NCBI GenBank assembly: GCA_910587945.1
Contig: CAJUNI010000023.1
Location: forward strand, 1 to 28,306
Direction of reading: 5' to 3'
Length of the DNA: 28,306 nt
Origin: an uncultured Parvibacter sp.
GTDB taxonomy: Bacteria; Actinomycetota; Coriobacteriia; Coriobacteriales; Eggerthellaceae
In this document: piece by piece, positions 21,510 to 28,306 of the stretch
Layout: each line of letters begins with the position of its first letter
Position numbering within the stretch: the first letter of the stretch is position 1
Translations under genes and position numbers: made by a program
The notes under the pieces: generated by a model
The model's database searches: none
Told to the model about the DNA's origin: nothing
What the model saw: only the letters and a program-made list of their open reading frames with translations

Positions 21510-22937
21510 TTATTCTTCGCCATTCCAGCAGTAGGTGCACACATGGCTCGGATCAATGCCAATGGCTTCGAGCATGCCGGGCAAGCTTTGGTAGCGGAGG
21601 GAGTCAAAGCCCATATCTTCGCAGATGGTCTTCAACAGACACTGACCGCGCTCGGTGGAGGAGTCGGCGTATTCGTTCAAATGTGCCAAGCCTTCTTCGC
21701 CTTCCAAGGTATCGACGACGCGACGGCCGATTAATTCCATATCGGATTTGCTGGAAGAGAAGCTCAAGTACTTGCAGCTATACATGATCGGCGGGCAGGC
21801 GCTGCGCATGTGGACTTCCTCGGCGCCACAAGAGTAAAGGAAATCTACGGTTTCTCGAAGCTGAGTACCGCGCACAATGGAGTCATCCACAAACAACAGC
21901 TTCTTGCCGTTGATGAGTTCCGGTACCGGAACCTGCTTCATTTTCGCCACCCGATTGCGCACATCTTGGTTACTCGGCATAAAGGAGCGCGGCCAGGTGG
22001 GAGTGTACTTAATGAAGGGACGCCCAAAGGGCATCTTCGACTCTGTGGAAAAGCCAATAGCGTGGGGAACGCCTGAGTCCGGCACGCCGGCTACAAAATC
22101 CACTTCCGGTAGACAGCCTTGGGCCCGTTCATCTTTGGCCATGATGGCGCCATTGCGATAGCGCATAACCTCGACGTTCATGCCTTCATAGTTGGAGTTG
22201 GGGTAGCCGTAATAAACCCACAGGAAGGCACAAATTTTCATCTGATCAGGCTTTCCTGGGGAGAGTGCTTCCCAGCCATCGGCGTTCACGCGCACAATTT
22301 CTTGGGGTCCAAGCTCGTAGGCATCTTCGTAGCCAAGCTTGTGATAAGCGAAGGACTCAAAGGCAATGCAGAACCCTTCGTCGTCTTTGCCAATCAAAAT
22401 GGGCAAGCGCCCGAATTTATCGCGGGCTGCAATAATGTCGCCTTCGGACGTCATGATGAGAAGTGTGCAGGAACCTTCAATGAGTTCTTGAGCATGGAGA
22501 ATGCCTTCGACCAGCGTGGGCTTTTGGTTAATGAGGGCAGCCACTAATTCCGTTTGGTTGACTTTCCCGGAGCTCATGGCCATGAACTGAATGCCCTGGG
22601 ATACGAACTGGGATTCCACCAGCTCTTCGTCATTATTGATAGCGCCCACCGTGGTAATGGCGAAGGTACCCAGGTGAGAGCGCACGAGCAGTGGTTGCGG
22701 GTCGGTATCGGAGATGCACCCAATGCCTGCGGTGCCATGGAAGCGAGGAAGATCATCTTCGAAGCGCGTGCGGAACGGCGTGTTTTCGATGGAATGAATC
22801 TGGCGTTGGAAGCCCGATTCCTGGTCGAGCACAATGAGGCCCGCCCGTCGTGTTCCCAGATGAGAGTGATAATCCACGCCAAAGAATAGGTCCAGTACTA
22901 CGTCGCGGTGGGATACCGCGCCAAAGAAACCACCCAC
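21510..22937 (-). CDS. purF: PurF-like amidophosphoribosyltransferase lacking the N-terminal nucleophile Cys
   Basis: A 475-residue protein with GTG start at 22935-22937 behind GGAGG. The glutaminase half is recognisable (DYHSHLGTRRAG, NTPFRTRFED, AGIGCISDTDPQPL, INNDEEL) but begins Met-Gly-Gly-Phe-Phe-Gly, so the catalytic Cys that normally follows Met is replaced by Gly. The phosphoribosyltransferase half keeps the PRPP loop VDDSIVRGT at 350-358 and GVPDSG at 284-289. Cys236, Cys388, Cys467 and Cys470 align by eye with the iron-sulfur ligands of Bacillus PurF. It may make phosphoribosylamine from free ammonia, or have another role. I believe similar MGGFF-type PurF relatives occur in Clostridia and Coriobacteriia. 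It stands alone, outside a pur cluster. Confidence 0.88.
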   Translation of the reverse strand: MGGFFGAVSHRDVVLDLFFGVDYHSHLGTRRAGLIVLDQESGFQRQIHSIENTPFRTRFEDDLPRFHGTAGIGCISDTDPQPLLVRSHLGTFAITTVGAINNDEELVESQFVSQGIQFMAMSSGKVNQTELVAALINQKPTLVEGILHAQELIEGSCTLLIMTSEGDIIAARDKFGRLPILIGKDDEGFCIAFESFAYHKLGYEDAYELGPQEIVRVNADGWEALSPGKPDQMKICAFLWVYYGYPNSNYEGMNVEVMRYRNGAIMAKDERAQGCLPEVDFVAGVPDSGVPHAIGFSTESKMPFGRPFIKYTPTWPRSFMPSNQDVRNRVAKMKQVPVPELINGKKLLFVDDSIVRGTQLRETVDFLYSCGAEEVHMRSACPPIMYSCKYLSFSSSKSDMELIGRRVVDTLEGEEGLAHLNEYADSSTERGQCLLKTICEDMGFDSLRYQSLPGMLEAIGIDPSHVCTYCWNGEE

Positions 22938-23221
22938 AGGAAACCTCCGTTCCTAAACCAAAGCTTCAATCGCTGAATCTCTGGTTTGTCCCTTCACCTA
23001 GGGGGAAGTATAACGAGGAGGAACCCCCATCGTTGTCCGGGTGGCAGTTCTTTTCCGCTTGAGGTGGCGGATTTTTCCCTTGATGACGCTGGGTGCCCGA
23101 CCTCGGAGGGCTCCTGCTACGAACAAGAAGCGGGTCTTCGTAACCCTTTGTCCAACGAGCCTGCTATTTTTCAGGCCCTTTGTCATAATGGAAGGAAACC
23201 TCTGGCAAAAGGAGCTCTGTT
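22938..23221. promoter_or_regulatory. Divergent leader between purF-like and cysE genes
   Basis: This 284-bp stretch should hold promoters for both genes. On the minus strand TTATAC at about 23009-23014 is a possible -10 for the purF-like gene. The plus-strand part has a T-rich stretch and CATAAT near 23185. I see no T-box, S-box or purine riboswitch core. A weak hairpin (AAACCA/TGGTTT) lies in the purF-like leader. Confidence 0.35.
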
Positions 23222-24124
23222 ATGTTTAGCGATAACCTGGAACGCATTGTTGCCGGCATTGAGAAAAACTACGAAGCCGACGAGATCTTCTTCACAAAAC
23301 CGGGTCGAACGTTTCCGAGTCGTGCCGCCATTAAGGGCATGCTGAAAAACATGCGCCGAGTGCTCTTTCCAGGCTATTTTGGGGAAGAGACATTGTCTCC
23401 CTACACCAGCCCTCGCTACTTCATAGGCGATACCTTGATGCAGATCGAGCGGGTGCTGCGTAATCAGGTTATTACGGCGTTGACCTACACCGCCGATGAC
23501 GCCATGACTGCAGAAGAAATCGAAGAGCGGACGAATCACATTTGCACGGTGTTCTTCGATGAGTTGCCGAGCATCCAGCGCGTACTGTTGACCGATGTCC
23601 AGGCGCTTTATGACGGAGATCCTGCGGCAGGGTCGAAAGAAGAGGTCATTTTTACCTACCCGGGTCTTTATGCCATCTATGTTTACCGGGTTGCCCATGT
23701 GCTCTATGAACTAGACGTGCCTATTTTGCCCCGCGTTATGACCGAACTTGCTCATGCGGGTACAGGCATCGACATAGGTGCAGGAGCGACCATTGGTGAA
23801 TACTTCTTTATCGACCATGGCACAGGCGTGGTTATTGGAGAAACCACGGTCATCGGCGATCACGTCAAGCTCTATCAGGGCGTAACCCTTGGCGCCCTTT
23901 CTACCCGGGGTGGTCAGCGACTCTCAGGGGTAAAGCGGCATCCCACTATTGAGGACAACGTGACCATTTATTCCAACGCGAGCGTCTTAGGGGGCGAAAC
24001 CGTCATTGGTGAAGGCTCGGTGATTGCGGGTTCTGCCTTTGTGACAGCTTCGGTGCCCCCTCACTCGCGTGTGAGCATCAAACTGCAGGAGACGTCCCTT
24101 AAAGGTGCAGGAGATACCGAGTAG
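23222..24124 (+). CDS. cysE: Serine O-acetyltransferase, long type
   Basis: A 300-residue enzyme that acetylates serine with acetyl-CoA in cysteine synthesis. The ATG follows AAAAGGAG. Residues 1-130 are the helical SAT N-terminus, and from about 180 there is a left-handed beta-helix of hexapeptide repeats (IDIGAGATIGEYFFIDHGTGVVIGETTVIG). Catalytic Asp133-Pro and His178 (AHAGTG), and His199 in FIDHGTG are present, as is VKRHPTIEDNV. It lacks the C-terminal Ile-type tail that binds cysteine synthase in E. coli. murB follows after two bases, an unusual pairing. Confidence 0.93.
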   Translation: MFSDNLERIVAGIEKNYEADEIFFTKPGRTFPSRAAIKGMLKNMRRVLFPGYFGEETLSPYTSPRYFIGDTLMQIERVLRNQVITALTYTADDAMTAEEIEERTNHICTVFFDELPSIQRVLLTDVQALYDGDPAAGSKEEVIFTYPGLYAIYVYRVAHVLYELDVPILPRVMTELAHAGTGIDIGAGATIGEYFFIDHGTGVVIGETTVIGDHVKLYQGVTLGALSTRGGQRLSGVKRHPTIEDNVTIYSNASVLGGETVIGEGSVIAGSAFVTASVPPHSRVSIKLQETSLKGAGDTE

Positions 24125-24126
24125 TT

Positions 24127-25035
24127 ATGGCGCAAACCGACTATACCCAGCAACTGGAAGCCTTAGTAGGAGCAGAGGGGGTATCGGTGGATGCCCCTCT
24201 TTCCTCCTATACGACGTTTGCTATAGGGGGTCCCGCGTCCTGGTTGGTAGAGCCGGCTAGTGAAGAGGCCCTTGCGGCGGTGGTTACCTTTTGCACCCAA
24301 GAAGGATTGCCGTGGCGGGTGCTGGGGCTCGGGTCCAACGTGCTTGTTCCCGACGAGGGAATAGAGGGCGTGGTAATTCGTCTGGCCGATCGGTTCTCGA
24401 CAGTCAGTGTGGAGGGGGAGAGACTCTACGCTCAAGCCGGTGCTTCCAACAAAACGGTGGCTCGCGTGGCTCAGGAGGCTGCCCTTTCGGGTTATGAGTT
24501 TGCCAGTGGGATACCGGGCACCATTGGAGGGGCCGCCATCATGAATGCCGGGGCCTACGATGGCGAATTTGCCTCCGTCGCCCAGGGGGTGCGCTGTCTC
24601 GCGCCCGATGGTACGGTGCTTGAGCTGAGTGCAGAGCAGGCAGAGTGGGGCTATCGAACCAGTCGCATGATGAAAGAGGGCCTCATCGTGTTAGGTGCGT
24701 GGCTGGAGCTTCAGCCGGCCGAGTCGAGCGCCATTCAGGCGCGCATGGATGATCTGGCCACCCGACGTGCGGAAAAGCAGCCCTTGGATATGCCTTCAGC
24801 GGGTTCAACGTTTAAGCGCCCCGAAGGATACTTTGCGGGCAAACTTATCCAGGATGCTGGTCTGCAAGGCTTTGCGGTGGGGGGCGCACAAGTGTCGCTC
24901 AAGCATGCAGGCTTTGTGGTAAATACGGGAAACGCAACGGCAGCAGATGTCTTGGCGCTGGTGGAAGCGGTTCGGACGAAAGTGTGGGAGTCAACCGGTG
25001 TGATGCTGGAGCCCGAAGTGCGGTTGTGGTCTTAA
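24127..25035 (+). CDS. murB: UDP-N-acetylenolpyruvoylglucosamine reductase
   Basis: A 302-residue flavoenzyme that reduces UDP-GlcNAc-enolpyruvate to UDP-MurNAc in peptidoglycan synthesis. FAD-binding motifs are FAIGGPASWLVEP at 31-43, LGLGSNVLVPDEG at 67-79 and ASGIPGTIGGAAIMNAGAYDGE at 126-147. Catalytic residues are Arg177 (YRTSR), Ser227 (AGSTFKRP) and Glu296 (LEPEVR), the type II (Gram-positive) arrangement without the extra Tyr loop. It starts two bases after cysE and has no strong ribosome binding site, so coupling is likely. Confidence 0.95.
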   Translation: MAQTDYTQQLEALVGAEGVSVDAPLSSYTTFAIGGPASWLVEPASEEALAAVVTFCTQEGLPWRVLGLGSNVLVPDEGIEGVVIRLADRFSTVSVEGERLYAQAGASNKTVARVAQEAALSGYEFASGIPGTIGGAAIMNAGAYDGEFASVAQGVRCLAPDGTVLELSAEQAEWGYRTSRMMKEGLIVLGAWLELQPAESSAIQARMDDLATRRAEKQPLDMPSAGSTFKRPEGYFAGKLIQDAGLQGFAVGGAQVSLKHAGFVVNTGNATAADVLALVEAVRTKVWESTGVMLEPEVRLWS

Positions 25036-25310
25036 GCTCTATGATCGGGAGCAACGTTTCACGTTTCAGCTTATAAGGCGCCATGAGCTTCTGGGTGAAG
25101 AGTTTTGACTCGCTTAAGAGTAAACCATTGAGCCTCTAGGGTGTCCGGTTGTCTGCTGGGCAGGTTTTACGGCGGTTGTTTCTGACGCTTCGCTTTCGAT
25201 GTGCCACCGAGTAAGAGTTGCTAGGGTCAAAAGCCCAAAGAGATGACTATACTGACATTTTTAAGCGTCTAGAATGAATTGCACGGATTTCAGGAGGCAG
25301 AGAATAGTTC
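25036..25310 (+). promoter_or_regulatory. 275-bp gap with a promoter candidate
   Basis: TATACT at 25248-25253 is a good -10, 58 bases before the next start; the matching -35 (GTCAAA or GGTCAA, 16-17 bases upstream) is poor. AGGAGG at 25292-25297 is the ribosome binding site of the next gene. No other gene or hairpin is seen. Confidence 0.35.
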
Positions 25311-27200
25311 ATGGAAGATATGAGTCAAGAGCACGTTTCCGGTTCGAGTAGTGGACCGTCGGTAGCTCCTGCTCCTTCCTATCCCACCGCTTCAATGCGG
25401 AGTGCTTCCTCGGGCTCGGCGCAGGTTCCTCCTCAGGGACAAGCGCCGCGTATTCCTTATCAAGGACAGCCGACTGACCCCCAGGGACAGCAGCGCACCT
25501 ACGCCGCTCCGACTTCAAATATGCCGGGCACTAATGGATATCAGGGTGCAGGGACGCAAGGTCAAATGCCTCCGGCCCAAAAGCCGAAAAAGCCCCACCG
25601 TCCGAATCCAATTACGCGTCTGGTGAACCAGTGGTTTGATCGCGTGATGGGTGCCATCGGAGGTGGCGGTCTCTCCAATCAAGAAGAACAGTACGAAGCC
25701 CATCGCACTTCACGTGACTTCATTTGGAATTCCATTGGCGTGGGCGCCTGGGGCATGGTGTTTCCTATTCTTACCATGGTGGCCACGCAGATTTCAGGCG
25801 TGGAACAGGCCGGCATGCTTTCTATGGCCTTTGTCACGGGCTCCCTGCTCATGATTTTGGCCAACTTCGGCGTGCGTACCTATCAGATTTCTGATGTGGA
25901 AGAAACCCACTCCTTTGCTGACTACCAGATCAATCGCTGGATCACCTGCGTGCTCATGGTGTTAGTGGGCATGGCTTATTGTTGGATTCGTGGCTATGAG
26001 ACCGAGATGTTCTATATCTCGCTGGGGATCTTCCTTTACCGCATGGTAGATGGTTTGGCGGATGTCTACGAAGGGCGCCTGCAGCAAGTGGATAAGCTCT
26101 ATCTTGCCGGCATTTCTCAAACGATTCGCTCGGTGGGAGCGCTGGTGGTGTTCTCCATCGCGCTGTTCATAACACGCAACATGATGGTAGCTGCGTTTGC
26201 TATGGCCATTGTGGCAGCCGCTACGTTTGTGCTGGTCACGTATCCTTTGACCTTGCTTGAAACGCCTAAGTCTCGGAAGGTCAGCTTCAAGTCGGTGCTG
26301 GCGCTGTTTAAGAATTGCGCTCCCTTATTTGTGGCACTGTTCCTGTACGCCGTGATTGACAACATGCCGAAGTTCGTGATGGAAGGGCAGTTGTCCTACG
26401 ACAATCAGCTCTATTTCAACGCACTCTATTTTCCTGCCCAAGGTATTTTGATTACGGCACAGCTGGTCTATCGCCCGCTTTTGGTGCGGTTGGCTGGAGT
26501 TTGGCAAGACGAAAGCAAGCGGAAGCGCTTTAACCTGATTCTCATTGGCATGCTGGCGCTCATTATTGGGCTTACCGTTGTCAACGTGGTAGTCATGGCT
26601 TGGATTGGCATCCCGGTAATGAGTTTCCTCTATGGCATCGATTTCGAGCCCTATCGCGGTTTGTCTTACATCATGCTGGTAACCGGTGGCGTTACGGCAG
26701 CCATCGATTTCCTCTATCAGGTAATTACGATCATGCGCCGCCAGAAAGACGTTACCACGCTCTATATTGTGGCGTTCTTCTTCTCCTTGTTCGTGCCTAT
26801 TTTGCTCGTTATGTTTACAGGCTTGCCGGGCGCGGTACTGAGCTATCTCATTGTTATGACGTTGCTCTTCGTGCTTCTGGTTTGGGAATACATTCGTATT
26901 CGTGCCGATCTGAAGCGTCAAGAAGAAGCACGGCGTGCCCAGGGTGCGCCACGACCGGAATCTGCTGCTGGACAGCGAGCGGCATCCCGGGCGGCACTCA
27001 GTGGCGAAGAGGGAAGCTATGGCGACGAATCCCAAGGCGCGTTGCCGCCCTACCGGCAGGTTGCGGGAGAGAACCCTCACACTTCTGAAGGGGAAGAGGA
27101 CGAGCCTTACCAGCCAACACCGCGATGGGCGGAGCCTCATCCTCATCGCAGGCAACCATCATCAATCGATTCAGTAAATGATGACACGAGGAGGTCATAA
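25311..27200 (+). CDS. Polytopic flippase-like membrane protein with disordered cytoplasmic ends
   Basis: A 629-residue protein. The N-terminal 105 residues are Pro/Gln/Ser/Gly-rich and disordered, and the last 95 are acidic and polar. Between them, residues 137-530 hold about 12 membrane helices in the pattern of the polysaccharide-transport/MATE-like (MOP) superfamily: FIWNSIGVGAWGMVFPILTMV at the first helix, then FGVRTYQISD, LYFPAQGILITAQLVYRPL and GIDFEPYRGLSYIMLVTGG. Members move lipid-linked sugars or lipid II. The nearby murB is suggestive, but the substrate is not known. The ATG lies 13 bases after AGGAGG, slightly far; ATG 25320 is an alternative. Confidence 0.82.
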   Translation: MEDMSQEHVSGSSSGPSVAPAPSYPTASMRSASSGSAQVPPQGQAPRIPYQGQPTDPQGQQRTYAAPTSNMPGTNGYQGAGTQGQMPPAQKPKKPHRPNPITRLVNQWFDRVMGAIGGGGLSNQEEQYEAHRTSRDFIWNSIGVGAWGMVFPILTMVATQISGVEQAGMLSMAFVTGSLLMILANFGVRTYQISDVEETHSFADYQINRWITCVLMVLVGMAYCWIRGYETEMFYISLGIFLYRMVDGLADVYEGRLQQVDKLYLAGISQTIRSVGALVVFSIALFITRNMMVAAFAMAIVAAATFVLVTYPLTLLETPKSRKVSFKSVLALFKNCAPLFVALFLYAVIDNMPKFVMEGQLSYDNQLYFNALYFPAQGILITAQLVYRPLLVRLAGVWQDESKRKRFNLILIGMLALIIGLTVVNVVVMAWIGIPVMSFLYGIDFEPYRGLSYIMLVTGGVTAAIDFLYQVITIMRRQKDVTTLYIVAFFFSLFVPILLVMFTGLPGAVLSYLIVMTLLFVLLVWEYIRIRADLKRQEEARRAQGAPRPESAAGQRAASRAALSGEEGSYGDESQGALPPYRQVAGENPHTSEGEEDEPYQPTPRWAEPHPHRRQPSSIDSVNDDTRRS

Positions 27201-28144
27201 TGACTGAACAAGGATCTAATCCATCGGATCCTCAGGGTTCGAATAACGAGAATCCATGGCAACAGCCTCAACAGCCGGGGAATCCGGGTTATGGTTCGGC
27301 GCCCTATGGAAGTTCGGGCTATGGCTCGGCACCGTACGGGAGCAACCCGTACCAACAAACACCACCTCCCGGGCAACCGATTCAGCCAGTCTATTCGCAG
27401 GGTTGTTTATCGGCTGCTTGGAGTGATATCACTGCGACGCCCGGGTGGGGAGGAAAGCTCTGTATCTTGGGCTTACTGGAGTGCGTGCCGATCTTAAACT
27501 TTGTGGTAGCAGGCTATGGCTTGCGTTGGTCTCGGGAAGTGCCCTTTGGGGTAAAGGCTCCCATGCCGAATAACTACATCAGCGGTAAAAACTTTGAGCT
27601 GGGCTTCTATCAGTTCCTAATCTCTTTGGTGTTTGGGCTGGTGAGCGCTGCTATTTCTGGATTCTTGGGCTTCCTGCCGGTGTTGGGTGGTCTTATTGGA
27701 TTGGCGGTTACGTTCTTTGCCTCGATGTTCATCGAGCTGTTGTCGATGCGCATGGCTATGATGCAATCGCTGGGTGAGGGCTTTTCGATTGGGAAGGCCT
27801 GGACGGTGATGCAGCGCAACTGGTCTTCGTTGCTTATCATTGTGCTGGTGCCGTCACTCATTGTCGGACTAATTGTTTTCGTGATAGCTGTGATAGGTGT
27901 TCTTCTCATGGGCGCTGGTGGTGTTGGAGCTGCTTTGACGGCTACATCAGGCACGCTGGCTCCCGCCGCCGCCATGGCGCTCTTAAGTAGCTTCAGCCTC
28001 TTCTTCATCATCGTGCTGTTTGTCTCGGCATTTTGCCAGGGCACCGTCGAAATCTTGATGCTACGCGCTACGGCGCACTGGGTTGCTCGCTACGCCCCGG
28101 AATGGGTTAACGAATCCTGGCGTGCCGCTGGCTGGCGCGCCTAA
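27200..28144 (+). CDS. DUF4013-like membrane protein with Gly/Tyr-rich N-terminal tail
   Basis: A 314-residue protein whose start overlaps the previous stop (TAATG), behind GAGGAGGT. Residues 1-68 are disordered and include two GYGSAPYGS repeats. From about 75 there are five to six membrane helices, with VPILNFVVAGYGLRWSREVPFG resembling DUF4013 (a polytopic family of unknown role), a conserved amphipathic segment GEGFSIGKAWTVMQRNW, and a charged C-terminus ending in ARYAPEWVNESWRAAG. Translational coupling with the flippase-like gene suggests a joint function at the membrane, perhaps envelope assembly. Followed by a repeat cluster instead of a clean terminator. Confidence 0.75.
   Translation: MTEQGSNPSDPQGSNNENPWQQPQQPGNPGYGSAPYGSSGYGSAPYGSNPYQQTPPPGQPIQPVYSQGCLSAAWSDITATPGWGGKLCILGLLECVPILNFVVAGYGLRWSREVPFGVKAPMPNNYISGKNFELGFYQFLISLVFGLVSAAISGFLGFLPVLGGLIGLAVTFFASMFIELLSMRMAMMQSLGEGFSIGKAWTVMQRNWSSLLIIVLVPSLIVGLIVFVIAVIGVLLMGAGGVGAALTATSGTLAPAAAMALLSSFSLFFIIVLFVSAFCQGTVEILMLRATAHWVARYAPEWVNESWRAAGWRA
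27287..27346 (+). repeat. Two 30-bp coding repeats (GYGSAPYGSS, GYGSAPYGSN)
   Basis: Two consecutive 30-bp units encode ten-residue Gly/Tyr/Ser repeats in the cytoplasmic tail of the DUF4013-like protein, followed by a partial PYQQ. The low-complexity tail is of a type common in actinobacterial membrane proteins. Confidence 0.85.
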
Positions 28145-28145
28145 A

Positions 28146-28249
28146 ACTGAGTCAGGGACCGTAGCCCTTTTTGACTCATTCTGCCCCGTCTAATGAGACA
28201 CGTACCGTAGCTGCACTGAGTCACCCACCGTAGCCCTTTTTGACTCATT
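28146..28249 (+). repeat. Two 35-bp direct repeats
   Basis: Copies at 28146-28180 and 28215-28249 share ACTGAGTCA, then GGG or CCC, then ACCGTAGCCC, TTTTT and GACTCATT; only three bases differ. Each copy contains TGAGTCA and TGACTCA as inverted arms. The core ACCGTAGC occurs a third time at 28204-28211 between them. It looks like an intergenic repeat family. Confidence 0.9.
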
Positions 28250-28272
28250 TTAAAATGAGTCAAAAAGGGCTA
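28231..28272. repeat. Perfect 42-bp palindrome
   Basis: Twenty-one bases beginning TAGCCCTTTTTGACTC (28231-28251) are followed with no spacer by their exact reverse complement (28252-28272). It is made by the 3' part of the second direct repeat and an inverted partial copy. It could form a cruciform or a long hairpin; no T run follows on the plus strand. Confidence 0.95.
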
Positions 28273-28306
28273 GGGGGTGCGGACAAAAAGTTGGACCGGA
28301 ATCCGG

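Noticed and set aside
22938..23221. Purine, SAM or T-box riboswitch in the purF-like/cysE leader
   Set aside because: No conserved core, T-box sequence or terminator/antiterminator pair could be found on either strand.
26325..27155. 276-codon minus-strand open frame
   Set aside because: It is antisense to the flippase-like gene; the translation is rich in His, Asn and Arg without domains and reflects the codon pattern of the sense strand.
28146..28249. CRISPR-like direct repeats
   Set aside because: Only two copies with one spacer, internally palindromic, no cas genes and a third inverted copy; this is an intergenic repeat instead.

Overview
The window looks like chromosomal DNA of an anaerobic, gut-type actinobacterium, most likely class Coriobacteriia. 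This is an inference from moderately high GC, frequent GTG starts, strong AGGAGG-type ribosome binding sites, a secretin-less Tad pilus locus and several membrane proteins with long Pro/Gln/Gly-rich cytoplasmic tails. No rRNA, tRNA or CRISPR array was seen.

Positions 1-2517 are the right end of a prophage. In order they hold the C-terminus of an Acb2/Tad1-type hairpin protein (a family that includes phage anti-CBASS cyclic-nucleotide sponges), a small holin-like protein, a membrane-anchored C39-type cysteine peptidase, a modular endolysin with a strong terminator, and a 65-residue helical protein. The prophage abuts a 5'-truncated copy (2542-3231) of a zinc-ribbon/membrane/exodomain gene. An intact paralog lies at 4063-4848, and a secreted protein with a possible BECR-type nuclease-like domain lies between the two on the opposite strand.

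Positions 5147-15783 are one long plus-strand Tad (Flp) pilus operon: cpaB, tadZ, tadA, tadB, tadC, two Flp pilins, a TadE-like pseudopilin, a large TadG-like protein, a second TadE-like protein, a membrane-anchored unknown, a DUF192 protein and a zinc-ribbon protein. Most genes overlap or nearly touch. No secretin or prepilin peptidase is present, so prepilin processing must be encoded elsewhere. The leader carries a perfect inverted repeat and three TGCGGCA-type half sites spaced about two helical turns apart, which are candidate operators.

From 15759 the region is housekeeping: a minus-strand ModE-like HTH protein and threonine synthase; a plus-strand SGNH hydrolase; minus-strand LOG-family and membrane-anchored unknown proteins; a plus-strand 5-formyltetrahydrofolate cyclo-ligase; a minus-strand PurF-like enzyme; and plus-strand cysE, murB, a polytopic flippase-like protein and a DUF4013-like membrane protein. 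The PurF-like enzyme is the oddest: it keeps the PRPP loop and four cysteines that appear to match iron-sulfur ligands, but its N-terminus is Met-Gly-Gly instead of Met-Cys-Gly, so the glutaminase nucleophile is absent. The window ends in an intergenic repeat cluster with two 35-bp direct repeats and a perfect 42-bp palindrome.
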